This document shows, in pieces, positions 8,536 to 17,135 of a DNA stretch of 64,000 bases; positions within the stretch are counted from its first letter, which is position 1, and each line of letters begins with the position of its first letter. Below the pieces are notes generated by a model. It ran no database searches, was not told the DNA's origin, and saw nothing but the letters and a program-made list of their open reading frames with translations. The position numbers were made by a program, and so were the translations under genes. This stretch comes from Paenibacillus sinopodophylli. Its GTDB lineage: Bacteria; Bacillota; Bacilli; Paenibacillales; Paenibacillaceae. The stretch is taken from assembly GCF_005930355.1 (NCBI RefSeq), contig NZ_VDBO01000001.1:2476007-2540006 (forward strand), given 5' to 3'.

Positions 8536-9501
8536 ATGATTGCTTTACACACATCGCAGCCCGTTCTCTGGGGCGATAAACGATTTCATACATGGAATTA
8601 TGAAATGCGGGAGCAATTTGGCGGGAAAGTATTCAAGGTTACACTTGATGCCGGCTTCACCTGTCCGAACCGCGATGGCTCGATTGCCAAAGGCGGCTGC
8701 ACGTTCTGCAGTGCTCGCGGCTCAGGTGATTTCGCAGGAAGCCGCCGAGATGATTTGGTCACCCAATTCAATCAGATTCGCGACCGCCAGCATCTGAAAT
8801 GGCAGGACGCCCAATATATCGGCTACTTCCAAGCCTATACCAACACCTACGCGCCGGTTGAGGAGCTTCGTGAATATTACGAAGTTATTTTGCAGCAGCC
8901 TGGCGTTGTCGGTTTATCTATTGCCACCCGCCCCGACTGCTTGCCTGACGATGTCGTTGACTATTTGGCGGAACTGAATGAACGTACCTATCTTTGGGTA
9001 GAAATGGGCCTTCAGACGGTACATGATTCAACCTCCGAGCTCATTAACCGGGCACATGACACTGCGTGCTATGTAGATGCTGTCAAACGGCTTCGCGCTC
9101 GCGGCATTCGTGTCTGTGCACACATCATATACGGGCTTCCGCAGGAAACACATGAAATGATGATTGGTACAGGACGTGCTGTAGCCCAGATGGATGTGCA
9201 GGGCATCAAGATTCATTTGCTCCATCTCATGCGCAAGACACCGATGGTGCGTCAGTACGAAGCAGGCTTGCTGCAATTTTTGGAGCAGGATGAATATGTG
9301 AAACTAATTGTCGATACCCTAGAATTCCTGCCGCCTGATATGATCGTTCATCGGCTTACCGGTGATGCGCCGCGCGACTTGCTGATTGGACCGATGTGGA
9401 GCCTTAATAAGTGGGCCGTGCTGAATGCCTTCGACGATGAGCTGAAGCGCCGCAACACTTGGCAAGGCAGGCTATGGCAGCCGGAGGTCGAAATCGAATG
9501 A
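8536..9501 (+). CDS. mnmL: Radical SAM protein of the YtqA/MnmL family
   Basis: A 321-residue radical SAM enzyme of the TIGR01212/YtqA type. The cluster-binding cysteines are in CPNRDGSIAKGGCTFC. Other family stretches are GYFQAYTNTYAPVEELR, SIATRPDCLPD, LWVEMGLQT, HIIYGLPQET and KIHLLHLMRKTPM. In B. subtilis the ytqA-ytqB pair has been linked to the alternative route to 5-methylaminomethyl-2-thiouridine at the tRNA wobble position, with YtqA named MnmL. Here mnmM follows 49 bases downstream on the same strand, which supports the assignment. The ATG follows AGGGGAAAACG. The exact reaction of MnmL is from the literature as I recall it, not from this sequence. Confidence 0.9.
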   Translation: MIALHTSQPVLWGDKRFHTWNYEMREQFGGKVFKVTLDAGFTCPNRDGSIAKGGCTFCSARGSGDFAGSRRDDLVTQFNQIRDRQHLKWQDAQYIGYFQAYTNTYAPVEELREYYEVILQQPGVVGLSIATRPDCLPDDVVDYLAELNERTYLWVEMGLQTVHDSTSELINRAHDTACYVDAVKRLRARGIRVCAHIIYGLPQETHEMMIGTGRAVAQMDVQGIKIHLLHLMRKTPMVRQYEAGLLQFLEQDEYVKLIVDTLEFLPPDMIVHRLTGDAPRDLLIGPMWSLNKWAVLNAFDDELKRRNTWQGRLWQPEVEIE

Positions 9502-9550
9502 TGCATCTTTCTAACACGACGACTCTAATTGCAGCTATAGGAGGTGCATA

Positions 9551-10147
9551 ATGGGCTTTCTATCTGTATTAAGCATGGCCCACAAATGGATCGCCGAGCG
9601 AACCTCGCTCGGCGATATCGCCATTGACGCTACAGCAGGCGGTGGTGTAGACACGCTAATGCTGGCTGAGCTTGTTGGGCCGAGTGGCACCGTATACGCT
9701 TTCGATATTCAGCAGGAAGCACTCGATCGTACGAAAGAACGTCTAGCACCGCTTGCAAGCGCTAATAGACTTCCTACTATGATGCTAAAGCTGGAGAGTC
9801 ATGCCGAGATGGCTGTCGCTGTTCATGGTTCGGCTGTAGGACAAGTATCGGCAGTCATGTTCAATCTTGGTTATTTGCCGGGAAGCAGCGACCTTACGAT
9901 CATTACCTCGCCTGTTTCAACGCTTCCCGCGCTTGATGCTGCCCTAAACCTGCTGCGTTCCGGCGGTATCCTTACATGTGTCTTATATCCTGGGCACCCC
10001 GGCGGCGCAGAAGAGGCAGCTAGTGTTGAGGAATGGGCCACTGAGCTGCCGCAGCAGACTGCACAAACCGTGATCTACCGCCAACTGCAGCGATCCTCCG
10101 CCCCCTATCTCATAGCGATAGAAAAGCGTGCGGCTGCGGTTAGGTAA
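9551..10147 (+). CDS. mnmM: tRNA wobble-uridine methyltransferase of the YtqB/MnmM family
   Basis: Class I SAM-dependent methyltransferase of about 198 residues. DATAGGGVDTLML is the SAM loop (about 26-38), YAFDIQ the acidic end of strand 2, and MFNLGYLPGSSDLTIIT the YtqB family signature (an N-x-G-Y-L-P-G-D/S motif). LYPGHPGGAEEAASVEEW is also typical. The family methylates 5-aminomethyl-2-thiouridine in tRNA in organisms without MnmC. The ATG follows GGAGGTGC. It forms a likely two-gene unit with mnmL; manA follows after 91 bases and may have its own promoter. Confidence 0.9.
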   Translation: MGFLSVLSMAHKWIAERTSLGDIAIDATAGGGVDTLMLAELVGPSGTVYAFDIQQEALDRTKERLAPLASANRLPTMMLKLESHAEMAVAVHGSAVGQVSAVMFNLGYLPGSSDLTIITSPVSTLPALDAALNLLRSGGILTCVLYPGHPGGAEEAASVEEWATELPQQTAQTVIYRQLQRSSAPYLIAIEKRAAAVR

Positions 10148-10238
10148 TTGGTTACTAGATTACGAAGCAAAAGGGCGTTAATATCGAATGTGAGAGATGA
10201 ACAACACCTGCAGATTACAAACATAGGAGAGATGAGAG

Positions 10239-11222
10239 ATGACAGTACAACCATATCCATTACAATTTAAACCGGAAATGAAAGAACGCATTTGGGGCGG
10301 ACGTGCCTTGGAGGGCTTCGGACTCGAACTTCCTGAAGGCTCCATCGGCGAGGGTTGGATGATTGGCGACCACCCGAACGGTACTACGAAAGTGATGAAC
10401 GGCGAACTGGCAGGCACTGGCCTTGATCAAATCCGTGAGCAGTATGGACCGATTTGGTTCGGAACGCAGGGCTTCTCCGAGAAAAACGGACGTTTCCCGC
10501 TCCTCATCAAACTTCTCGACTGTAACGATGACCTCTCGATCCAAGTGCATCCAACCGATGTATATGAAGGTCTTCCGGCAGGCGAGCTTGGTAAAACAGA
10601 GATGTGGTACATCCTTGATGCCAAACCAGACGCCAAGATCATCTATGGCTTGAAAGACGGGGTAGACCGCGCCTCCATGGAAGCCGCCATTACAGAAGGA
10701 CGCATCATGGACACGCTTCAGGAGGTTTCCGTTAAAGCCGGGGATGCATTCTATATTCCTGCTGGTACAGTACATGCGCTCTGCTCCGGCGTACTCGTAG
10801 CCGAAATTCAACAGAATTCCGACACGACCTACCGTTTGTTCGACTACAACCGTCTAGGGCTTGACGGACAATTGCGTGAGCTTCATATCGAGGACTCCCT
10901 GAACGTAATCGCTTATGAAGGCGCAGGGGCCGCACGTATGAAGACCGACCACGCCGTAGCAGGTGAATGGCTGACAATCGCTTCATCTCCTTACTTTGTC
11001 GTAGAGAAGGGCATAGTCGCTGCTCCTTGGTCATTGACTACTTCGTTAGAGAGCTTCGTTATTCTCGTTATTGCAGAAGGCGAAGGCAGCTTGAAGTGGA
11101 CGGAAGGCGAGCAAGCTGTGAAAGCAGGCGAATGCTTCCTTCTGCCTGCTAATCTTGGCAGCTACGAGCTGGCAGGCAGTATGACCGTGCTTAGAAGCAT
11201 CGTACCAGCAGCTGTAATCTAG
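10239..11222 (+). CDS. manA: Mannose-6-phosphate isomerase, class I
   Basis: Zinc-dependent type I phosphomannose isomerase, 327 residues, interconverting mannose-6-P and fructose-6-P. The cupin metal site is visible as QVHPTDVYE (Gln and His ligands), the Glu in GKTEMWY and the His in GTVHAL. MKERIWGGRALEGFGLELPEG is the family N-terminus; NSDTTYRLFDYNR is also conserved. The length matches the short Bacillus ManA/YvyI form, which lacks the long insert of enteric enzymes. The ATG follows a purine-rich AGGAGAGATGAGAG. A bidirectional terminator follows directly. Confidence 0.93.
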   Translation: MTVQPYPLQFKPEMKERIWGGRALEGFGLELPEGSIGEGWMIGDHPNGTTKVMNGELAGTGLDQIREQYGPIWFGTQGFSEKNGRFPLLIKLLDCNDDLSIQVHPTDVYEGLPAGELGKTEMWYILDAKPDAKIIYGLKDGVDRASMEAAITEGRIMDTLQEVSVKAGDAFYIPAGTVHALCSGVLVAEIQQNSDTTYRLFDYNRLGLDGQLRELHIEDSLNVIAYEGAGAARMKTDHAVAGEWLTIASSPYFVVEKGIVAAPWSLTTSLESFVILVIAEGEGSLKWTEGEQAVKAGECFLLPANLGSYELAGSMTVLRSIVPAAVI

Positions 11223-11235
11223 CATCAATAATACG

Positions 11236-11283
11236 AAAAGAACCGCTAACCCTATAATATGACTAGGGCGGCGGTTCTTTTTC
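11236..11283 (+). terminator. Bidirectional terminator between manA and the radical SAM gene
   Basis: AAGAACCGC (11238-11246) pairs with GCGGTTCTT (11271-11279), with a further CCCTA/TAGGG pair inside and T-rich flanks on both strands. It serves the two convergent genes. Confidence 0.85.
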
Positions 11284-11293
11284 TATAATCAGA

Positions 11294-13186
11294 TTAGCTT
11301 TGCAGCGCCTCTTGTCCTACTTCAACAGATAGCGTAAACGGCCTCGGCTTAGGCTTGCTGCTTCCCGCTTCAAGCGCGTATAGTACAACAAGCAGCGTAT
11401 GTCTGTCGCGTGAAACCTCGCCAGTTGCTAAAAATGTCGCCAGATCAAACGGCAGCTTCTCGAATACCGCATGCTTGTGAAGCTCCTTCTCCCCGAGCTT
11501 CAAGGCTGCGAACTCTGGTGAGACATCCTCCGGACGCTCCGCCAAGCGGCGCATCCACCCGCTCCAAACCGCTTTTTCCATCTTGAATTCCCACCAATTT
11601 TTGCGGGGCTTGTAGTTATGGTTAAGGAAATAATCATATTTCATCAGACCCATTACAACATCAGAATCCAAACGCGAGCCGCCAATCGCAAGCACTTCAT
11701 CGAAGGTAAACGACGTTTTCTCGCCTTCATCCTGCGGAGTCGGCAAGGACCCTATCGCGAATTTGCCTGAACGCGGCAAGGATTCAAGAAACGCCCACAG
11801 GCGCGAATATAGATCCTCCAGCTGATGCCCAATCTTCTGCCAGCCGCTGCGCTCCCAGAAATCGCCGAAGGCTTGGAAGAAGTCAAACGGCGACGGAAAA
11901 ACATGATCGACCAAATAAAGCAGTGTATGATCCATCCGATGCGCGTTCCAATATTTCTCTAGCACATCCTCTACCCGTTTAATGCGAACAATATCGCCAA
12001 AAGGCATGAGATCATTCCCAAGCATTTCATATGGGGAGCGATCCATATAAATATAGCCCCATTTGTCCGCTTCACGTCTTAGGCCTGTACCGCGAAGCAT
12101 TTTGAGAAAGCCAAGCTGGAGCTCCTCCGGGCGAAGCTCGAACACGTCATTGAACGTTCCTCGGAACGTATCATAGTTCTCAAGCGGCAGCCCGGCGATC
12201 AAGTCGAGATGCTGATCGATTTTATGCGAGTTTTTCACCTTCATAACGGTACGTACAAGCTTCATCCAGTTCTGACGGCGCTGCACAGCTTCATTCGTTG
12301 GATCATTGGTCGATTGCACACCGATTTCGAAGCGAAATATACCCGCAGGCGCATGCTCTGCCAAATAATCGAGTACTTCCGGCCGCATAATATCAGCTGT
12401 AATCTCAAATTGAAAGACGCAGCCCTGATGGTTTTTGATCAAAAACTCAAAAATTTCAAGCGCGTAATCTCTTTTAATATTAAAGGTTCGGTCAACAAAT
12501 TTGATGAGCTTAGCGCCTTTCTCAATCAAATACAAAATGTCTTCCTTCGTCCGCTCCATATCGTAATAGCGTACGCCAACTTCAATACTCGACAAACAGA
12601 ACTGACAGCTGAACGGGCATCCACGGCTTGTCTCGAAATAAACGACGCGGCTTCCGAGATGCGGGATATCTTCCTCGAAGCGATGCGGCGACGGAAGCTC
12701 GTTCAAATTCAGCTTAGGTCGTGGCGGGTTAATGAGTACCTCGACCCGATCCTCGCGCTGCTTGCGATAGGTCACGCCGAATACCATATGGTATTTCCCG
12801 TCCCCTTCGATTTCCGTCAGCAAATGATGGAAGGTCTCTTCACCTTCCCCAACCACGATAAAGTCGACCTCCTGTACACGCTCCATCCAGTAGTCCATAT
12901 CGTAGCTGACTTCCGGTCCGCCAAGAATAATTTTAATTTCTGGCATGATCTTGCGCAGCATGTTAATGACCGTTATCGTTTCCTCAATGTTCCAAATGTA
13001 ACAAGAGAAGCCGACCACATCCGGCTTGCGGGAATAAATATCCGAGACGATGTTCATCACTGGATCCTTGATGGTATACTCCGCGATATCGATATCGAAT
13101 CGATCGCCGCTGAACGCCTTCAAGCAGCGCAGGGCAAGCGATGTGTGAATAAACTTAGCATTTAAGGTGGACAGTACCACTTTCAT
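11294..13186 (-). CDS. B12-binding-domain radical SAM protein (DUF4080 type)
   Basis: About 630 residues in three parts. Residues 1-130 form a cobalamin-binding-like Rossmann domain (VVLSTLNAKFIHTSLALRCLK, DVVGFSCYIWNIEET, IILGGPEVSYD) that often lacks the cobalamin His. Residues about 180-400 are the radical SAM domain with CPFSCQFC and the following SSIEVGVRYYD. A DUF4080-type C-terminal domain follows (FDFFQAFGDFWERSG, LMKYDYFLNHNYKPR). The product is unknown; relatives are annotated only as B12-binding radical SAM proteins. The Met at 13186 is preferred over that at 13192 because it lies eight bases after AGAGG. A long antisense frame at 12209-13165 is a shadow. Confidence 0.88.
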   Translation of the reverse strand: MKVVLSTLNAKFIHTSLALRCLKAFSGDRFDIDIAEYTIKDPVMNIVSDIYSRKPDVVGFSCYIWNIEETITVINMLRKIMPEIKIILGGPEVSYDMDYWMERVQEVDFIVVGEGEETFHHLLTEIEGDGKYHMVFGVTYRKQREDRVEVLINPPRPKLNLNELPSPHRFEEDIPHLGSRVVYFETSRGCPFSCQFCLSSIEVGVRYYDMERTKEDILYLIEKGAKLIKFVDRTFNIKRDYALEIFEFLIKNHQGCVFQFEITADIMRPEVLDYLAEHAPAGIFRFEIGVQSTNDPTNEAVQRRQNWMKLVRTVMKVKNSHKIDQHLDLIAGLPLENYDTFRGTFNDVFELRPEELQLGFLKMLRGTGLRREADKWGYIYMDRSPYEMLGNDLMPFGDIVRIKRVEDVLEKYWNAHRMDHTLLYLVDHVFPSPFDFFQAFGDFWERSGWQKIGHQLEDLYSRLWAFLESLPRSGKFAIGSLPTPQDEGEKTSFTFDEVLAIGGSRLDSDVVMGLMKYDYFLNHNYKPRKNWWEFKMEKAVWSGWMRRLAERPEDVSPEFAALKLGEKELHKHAVFEKLPFDLATFLATGEVSRDRHTLLVVLYALEAGSSKPKPRPFTLSVEVGQEALQS

Positions 13187-13310
13187 TGGCATAACCTCTC
13201 TAACTTAAGCATTGCCTTCTATGCAGTAGCCCATTCTCTACTTCCGCATGAAGCAAGATGCCTTCTATTGTACCGAAAAAAAGCAAAAAAAAGAAGAGGC
13301 ATCAAGGTGG

Positions 13311-13401
13311 AACGGCTGTCGCCGACCTCAGGCGGCGCAGAACGTTTCATTCCGAGAAAGATAGAGAAAGGATTACGAAATCATATCCTTTCCTAAATTT
13401 C
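13311..13401 (+). repeat. Dispersed ~90-bp structured repeat, copy B
   Basis: AACGGCTGTCGCCG..GGCGGCGCAGAAC, GTTTCATTCCGAGAAAGATAG, then AGAAAGGATT..AATCATATCCTTTCCT, a nested hairpin. It shares the 16-base run GTTTCATTCCGAGAAA with copy A. It lies between the HtrA-like gene end and the upstream side of the radical SAM gene. Confidence 0.75.
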
Positions 13402-13439
13402 GAGAAGGCGCTTATCGCGCCGCCAGATACCTCCGCTCA

Positions 13440-14978
13440 TCACACGCGGACTTTAATAAACAACTCATTTTTCAACTGCATATCGATCACCGGAAAACGT
13501 ACCCGCCATTTGTCCCCGCCAAGAGCAGTAACTTCGCTCGAGGCAAAGCCTCTAGGCTCAAAGCCGTAATCCCGCTCATAGTTAATCAATACTTGTATCT
13601 TCTCATCAGGCAGCATTTCGTGGAAAGCATAGCCTAGATTGATTGCCCATAGGCGAAGCTCCTGCGCGGAAGCCGCTCCATAGTACATGTAGAACAATGG
13701 ATCAATCTGAGCCGTGAGCACGAGCCAACCGGAAGAATCGCGATTCGCCGTCCATTTCGTGAAAGATGCCTCACCCTCCGTCGTTGAAAGCGCCCCGTAC
13801 TGTTCTTTCAGAAGCTTCTCAATATCGGTCAATGGAGCGCCGACCAAAGTGGCAGGTAAGCTGGGCGGTAGAAACTCTGCATCCGCAATAGCCTTGTCCG
13901 TTATATCGCTGAAGAGGGAAGCGGCATGAATAACTGAAACAGCGAAGTTCAGATCAGCGCTCGTGCCTGAATAGCCCAATGTGGTAATACCAACTAAATC
14001 GCCGAATTCATTGAACAACGCTCCGCCGGAGCTTCCGTGGTCGATTGGCGCGCTTGTCTGAATGTACCTGATTCCATTTTGATACGTTATATTACTGATC
14101 AAGCCGTCAGATACCGTATTCTGCAAACCAAGCGGGCTTCCGATCGCAACAACCTTGCCGCCTTTGTATGAATTCAAACCATAGCCGAGTGTGACCGGGT
14201 CGATGTCCATCGATTTAGATGTTTTCACAATCGCAAGGTCGGCATCCTCGTCATAGCTAACAACGCCGGTGATCGCAAGCTGCTCTCCATCAATCGTCAT
14301 AGCTGTAGCAGATGTTGCATCAACGATGACATGATGGTTCGTCAGGATGAGATTTTTGCCAATTACAACGCCGCTTCCCTGTGCCCGATTCGTCGAAATC
14401 AATACGACGCTCTCATCGAATTTATCTACAATTTCTTTGCTTGTTAGTGTAGGCAGATTCTTCTGTTCCTCAAGCCATTCCTCATAGTCTGCATTCTCAG
14501 CGGCCTCTTGAGAAGTGATACGCACAGCGCTCGACGCCTTATCCCATTTCACCGTCGCGTTAAGCGATTCTGCTATAAAGCGGGCAGGCACGAAGGTCGC
14601 ACCCTTGCGGACAACTGCAGGTGCATCCAGCTTGACCGTCTTACCGTTGATAACTGCTGTTTTTTTGCCGACCTGAAGAGATATGGACAAGCTCCCTTTG
14701 CGACCGATAATGGTCTGTGTCTTGCTCTCCCAAGTAACCGAAGCTCCCAATGCTGTGAATATATCGCGCATCGGCACGTAAGTAACGCCAGCCTCCGCAT
14801 ACGCAGCAGCTGACAGCGAAAGCTTCTTCCCGTCTACGATAACTTGCACTTGCTGTGCTGCTTGCGTCGAGACACTTGCGGCTGCAGCTGTACTGCTGCT
14901 TAGCCCGGGAAGCGGCGCAAGCAATAAGCCAGCTACCAATATAGGACTTAATAAAGACTGAATAAGTTTAGTTTTCAC
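13440..14978 (-). CDS. Secreted HtrA-like serine protease with copper-amine-oxidase-type stalk domain
   Basis: About 512 residues. A signal peptide (KTKLIQSLLSPILVAGLLLAPLPGLSSSTAAAA) leads into a copper-amine-oxidase N-terminal-like domain (YVPMRDIFTALGASVTWE, FVPARFIAESLNATVKWD, about residues 45-160), common on Paenibacillus envelope proteins. A trypsin-like domain follows with triad candidates His in TNHHVIV, Asp in DEDADLAIV and Ser in GSSGGALF (usual GNSGG). The last 130 residues match nothing I know; no PDZ domain is seen. A GTG start at 14978 is chosen because TTGGAGG lies ten bases before it and it gives a clean signal peptide. Expected role is quality control or processing outside the membrane. 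Confidence 0.87.
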   Translation of the reverse strand: MKTKLIQSLLSPILVAGLLLAPLPGLSSSTAAAASVSTQAAQQVQVIVDGKKLSLSAAAYAEAGVTYVPMRDIFTALGASVTWESKTQTIIGRKGSLSISLQVGKKTAVINGKTVKLDAPAVVRKGATFVPARFIAESLNATVKWDKASSAVRITSQEAAENADYEEWLEEQKNLPTLTSKEIVDKFDESVVLISTNRAQGSGVVIGKNLILTNHHVIVDATSATAMTIDGEQLAITGVVSYDEDADLAIVKTSKSMDIDPVTLGYGLNSYKGGKVVAIGSPLGLQNTVSDGLISNITYQNGIRYIQTSAPIDHGSSGGALFNEFGDLVGITTLGYSGTSADLNFAVSVIHAASLFSDITDKAIADAEFLPPSLPATLVGAPLTDIEKLLKEQYGALSTTEGEASFTKWTANRDSSGWLVLTAQIDPLFYMYYGAASAQELRLWAINLGYAFHEMLPDEKIQVLINYERDYGFEPRGFASSEVTALGGDKWRVRFPVIDMQLKNELFIKVRV

Positions 14979-15164
14979 GCGAAAGTTTCCTCCAACCATT
15001 TCCATTTTGACCATGTGATCTATCTATCAATCATCCTACCATTCCATATGATGCTTTGTCTATTAAACCAAGTTTCATAGAATGCCCCTAAGGCACTTTA
15101 GAAGATTAGAACAGTTACGCTTACTCATGGTATAGTAGGAGCATTGAATCTAGGAGGGTTTTAC

Positions 15165-16103
15165 ATGCAAAGAGGAAAAAAGCGAGGGGTCCCACAAAAA
15201 CAAGCAGATAAGAGCAAATCCTATCCGGTTAATGAACCGATGGAGCTGCTGCCTTTTCTCTTACAAAATATAACGGGTGCTGGCCGCAATGTTGTCAAAT
15301 CAATACTTGCGCATGGACAGGTTTCAGTTAGCGGCAAATCCACCACGGCTTACAATTACCCGCTACAGCCCGGGCAGACTGTTGTTGTAGGTAAAGATCG
15401 TCCTCAGGAGAAGCTTGCTCTGGAAGGTCTTGCGATTCTGTTCGAAGACGAACATATTATCGTTATTAAAAAAGAGTCCGGCCTGCTCTCTATTTCGTCA
15501 GATGCTGCACCAGAGAATGAAATAACGGCATACCGGCAGCTTACAGCTCATGTTCGGATGGAAAACACGAAAAACCGTATCTTTGTCGTGCATCGGCTCG
15601 ACCGAGACACATCAGGCGTCATGATGTTCGCCAAAAGCGAGGCCATTCAACAGCAATTGCAGAACAGCTGGCAGGATACGGTGCAAGAGCGGATTTATGT
15701 CGCCCTAGTTGAAGGAGCTGTCAAGAAAGAGAAAGACACGATCTCCTCATGGCTCAAGGAAAGCAAGACGCTTAAGATGTATTCCAGCTCGCATGCCAAT
15801 GATGGGCTGCACGCTGTTACCCATTATAAGGTGCTTCGCTCGAACAAAAGCTTCTCCTTGCTTGAGGTTCAGCTTGAGACCGGCCGCAAAAACCAAATCC
15901 GTGTGCATATGGAGGATATCGGACATCCGGTTGTCGGGGACAAGAAATACGGTGCGAAATCGCGAACCATCGGTCGGCTCGGCCTGCATGCAAGAGTGCT
16001 CGCCTTCACACATCCCGTTACCGGCAAGCTAGTTCGCTTCGAGACCGAGATCCCGAAGCTGTTTCTAAGACCGTTCAATGTGACGGAGGCCGCGAATAAA
16101 TAA
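15165..16103 (+). CDS. RluA family RNA pseudouridine synthase
   Basis: About 312 residues. An N-terminal S4-like RNA-binding part (LPFLLQNITGAGRNVVKSILAHGQVSVSGK, with YNYPLQPGQTV) precedes the catalytic domain with HRLDRDTSGVMMFAKS, where the second Asp is the catalytic residue. RKNQIRVHMEDIGHPVVGDKKYG and LGLHARVLAFTHPVTG are also family motifs. It converts uridine to pseudouridine in rRNA or tRNA; the site cannot be read from sequence. The ATG at 15165 follows TAGGAGGG; an in-frame TTG seven codons upstream contains that binding site and is rejected. Confidence 0.92.
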   Translation: MQRGKKRGVPQKQADKSKSYPVNEPMELLPFLLQNITGAGRNVVKSILAHGQVSVSGKSTTAYNYPLQPGQTVVVGKDRPQEKLALEGLAILFEDEHIIVIKKESGLLSISSDAAPENEITAYRQLTAHVRMENTKNRIFVVHRLDRDTSGVMMFAKSEAIQQQLQNSWQDTVQERIYVALVEGAVKKEKDTISSWLKESKTLKMYSSSHANDGLHAVTHYKVLRSNKSFSLLEVQLETGRKNQIRVHMEDIGHPVVGDKKYGAKSRTIGRLGLHARVLAFTHPVTGKLVRFETEIPKLFLRPFNVTEAANK

Positions 16104-16107
16104 AAAA

Positions 16108-16136
16108 CATCAGCCGCTTGCTGCAAGCGGCTGATG
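16108..16136 (-). terminator. Strong hairpin after the pseudouridine synthase, T run on the minus strand
   Basis: CATCAGCCGCTTG pairs perfectly with CAAGCGGCTGATG. On the plus strand no T run follows, but on the minus strand it is followed by TTTTTTA, so it is the better intrinsic terminator for minus-strand transcripts. It may also end the plus-strand gene weakly. Confidence 0.65.
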
Positions 16137-16178
16137 CCTAATCACCATTATTAAATAATACGTAGGAGGAATCCCTTT

Positions 16179-16523
16179 ATGCCCCATTTACTATTCCGAG
16201 GCGTTGCTGCTGAGCAGCTGCGAACCGTGACCAAACAGTTTGTTGAAGAACTCGCGGTCATATGCGAGTGCGGCACCGATAATTTCACAATGGCATGCTT
16301 GCATACGACAAATGTGTTGGACAGCACAGCTGACGAGCCCGCTTACGCACTCGTCGAAGCAGGCTGGTTCGATCGCGGTCCGCAAGTCCGCACCCGCTTC
16401 GCTCAAGCCGTCACCCGCCACCTCATGCTGCTCGGCATTCATGAGGTCGAGATTGTTTTCCACGCATACCGCGAGGACAGCTATTATATTAACGGTGAAC
16501 CTGTAGAAGTCACAAGAAAATAA
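16179..16523 (+). CDS. DUF1904 family protein
   Basis: A 114-residue protein (MPHLLFRGVAAEQLRTVTKQFVEELA, then IVFHAYREDSYYINGEPV) matching the small DUF1904 family seen in Firmicutes. The fold appears alpha/beta and the layout recalls tautomerase-like proteins, though an N-terminal Pro-based active site (Pro-2 is present here) is only a suggestion. No known substrate. The ATG follows TAGGAGGAATCCCTTT. It sits alone after the pseudouridine synthase gene. Confidence 0.75.
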   Translation: MPHLLFRGVAAEQLRTVTKQFVEELAVICECGTDNFTMACLHTTNVLDSTADEPAYALVEAGWFDRGPQVRTRFAQAVTRHLMLLGIHEVEIVFHAYREDSYYINGEPVEVTRK

Positions 16524-16613
16524 TGTTCTAGACTTGCGACGCATCGCTTAGTTTCCTTAATAATCAAGCCAAATCCACCGCAAACAAATGACGATCGGTT
16601 CCAATATATTTCA

Positions 16614-16640
16614 TAAAAAAGGGCTGACGAGAACCAGCCC
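16614..16640 (-). terminator. Terminator of the decayed oxidoreductase gene
   Basis: GGGCTGGTTCTCGTCAGCCC followed by TTTTTTA on the minus strand, just past the stop of the pseudogene. Confidence 0.75.
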
Positions 16641-16658
16641 ATAATTCATTATTGTAAA

Positions 16659-17064
16659 TTAATAAAGCTTCTTGAGTGCTTCAGGTGTAAATAGTACCCC
16701 TTCAACCAAACGTCCTTCTCAGATCTTAGTCGCCCACTCAGGATCTACTAACAAAGCTCTGCCAATAGCCACCAAATCAAACTCATTATTTTCGAATTTC
16801 TGAACCAGACCTTCTATCCCTGCGTTAGTTGCACCTTTACCTTCTGTGAATAGTGTCATAAAATCAGTATCCAAACCAATCGACCCAACCGTGATCGTTG
16901 GTTTTCCAGTAATTTGTTTAACCCAACTCGCAAGATTTAATTCAGATCTGTCGAATTCAGACTCCCAGAAACGGCGGGTGGAGCAATGAAAAATATCAAC
17001 TCCAGCTTCAAGCCAAGGTTTAAGTTATTGTTCTAATTCGTTCGGATTACTAGCCAATTTAGAT
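16659..17064 (-). pseudogene. Remnant of an NADH:flavin oxidoreductase (Old Yellow Enzyme family)
   Basis: One reading frame on the minus strand encodes the C-terminal third of an OYE-like enzyme: LASNPNELEQ, LKPWLEAGVDIFHCSTRRFWE, WVKQITGKPTITVGSIG and FDLVAIGRALLVDPEWATKI, ending EALKKLY. It is broken by two in-frame stops, TAA at 17025-17027 and TGA at 16719-16721 (a CGA-to-TGA change would explain KI-stop-EGR), and the N-terminal two thirds are missing. It belongs to a different subgroup from the intact gene beside it, so it is not simply a duplicated tail. A terminator remains in place. Confidence 0.85.
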
Positions 17065-17135
17065 TACTCTTAAAACCGGACCTGCAACCCAGAATTTCAA
17101 GTAATGAGTATGTTGTAAAACCCCTCAGCTTTTAG

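Noticed and set aside
12209..13165. A 318-codon open frame on the plus strand
   Set aside because: It lies fully antisense to the radical SAM gene, which has clear motifs; codon mirroring explains it.
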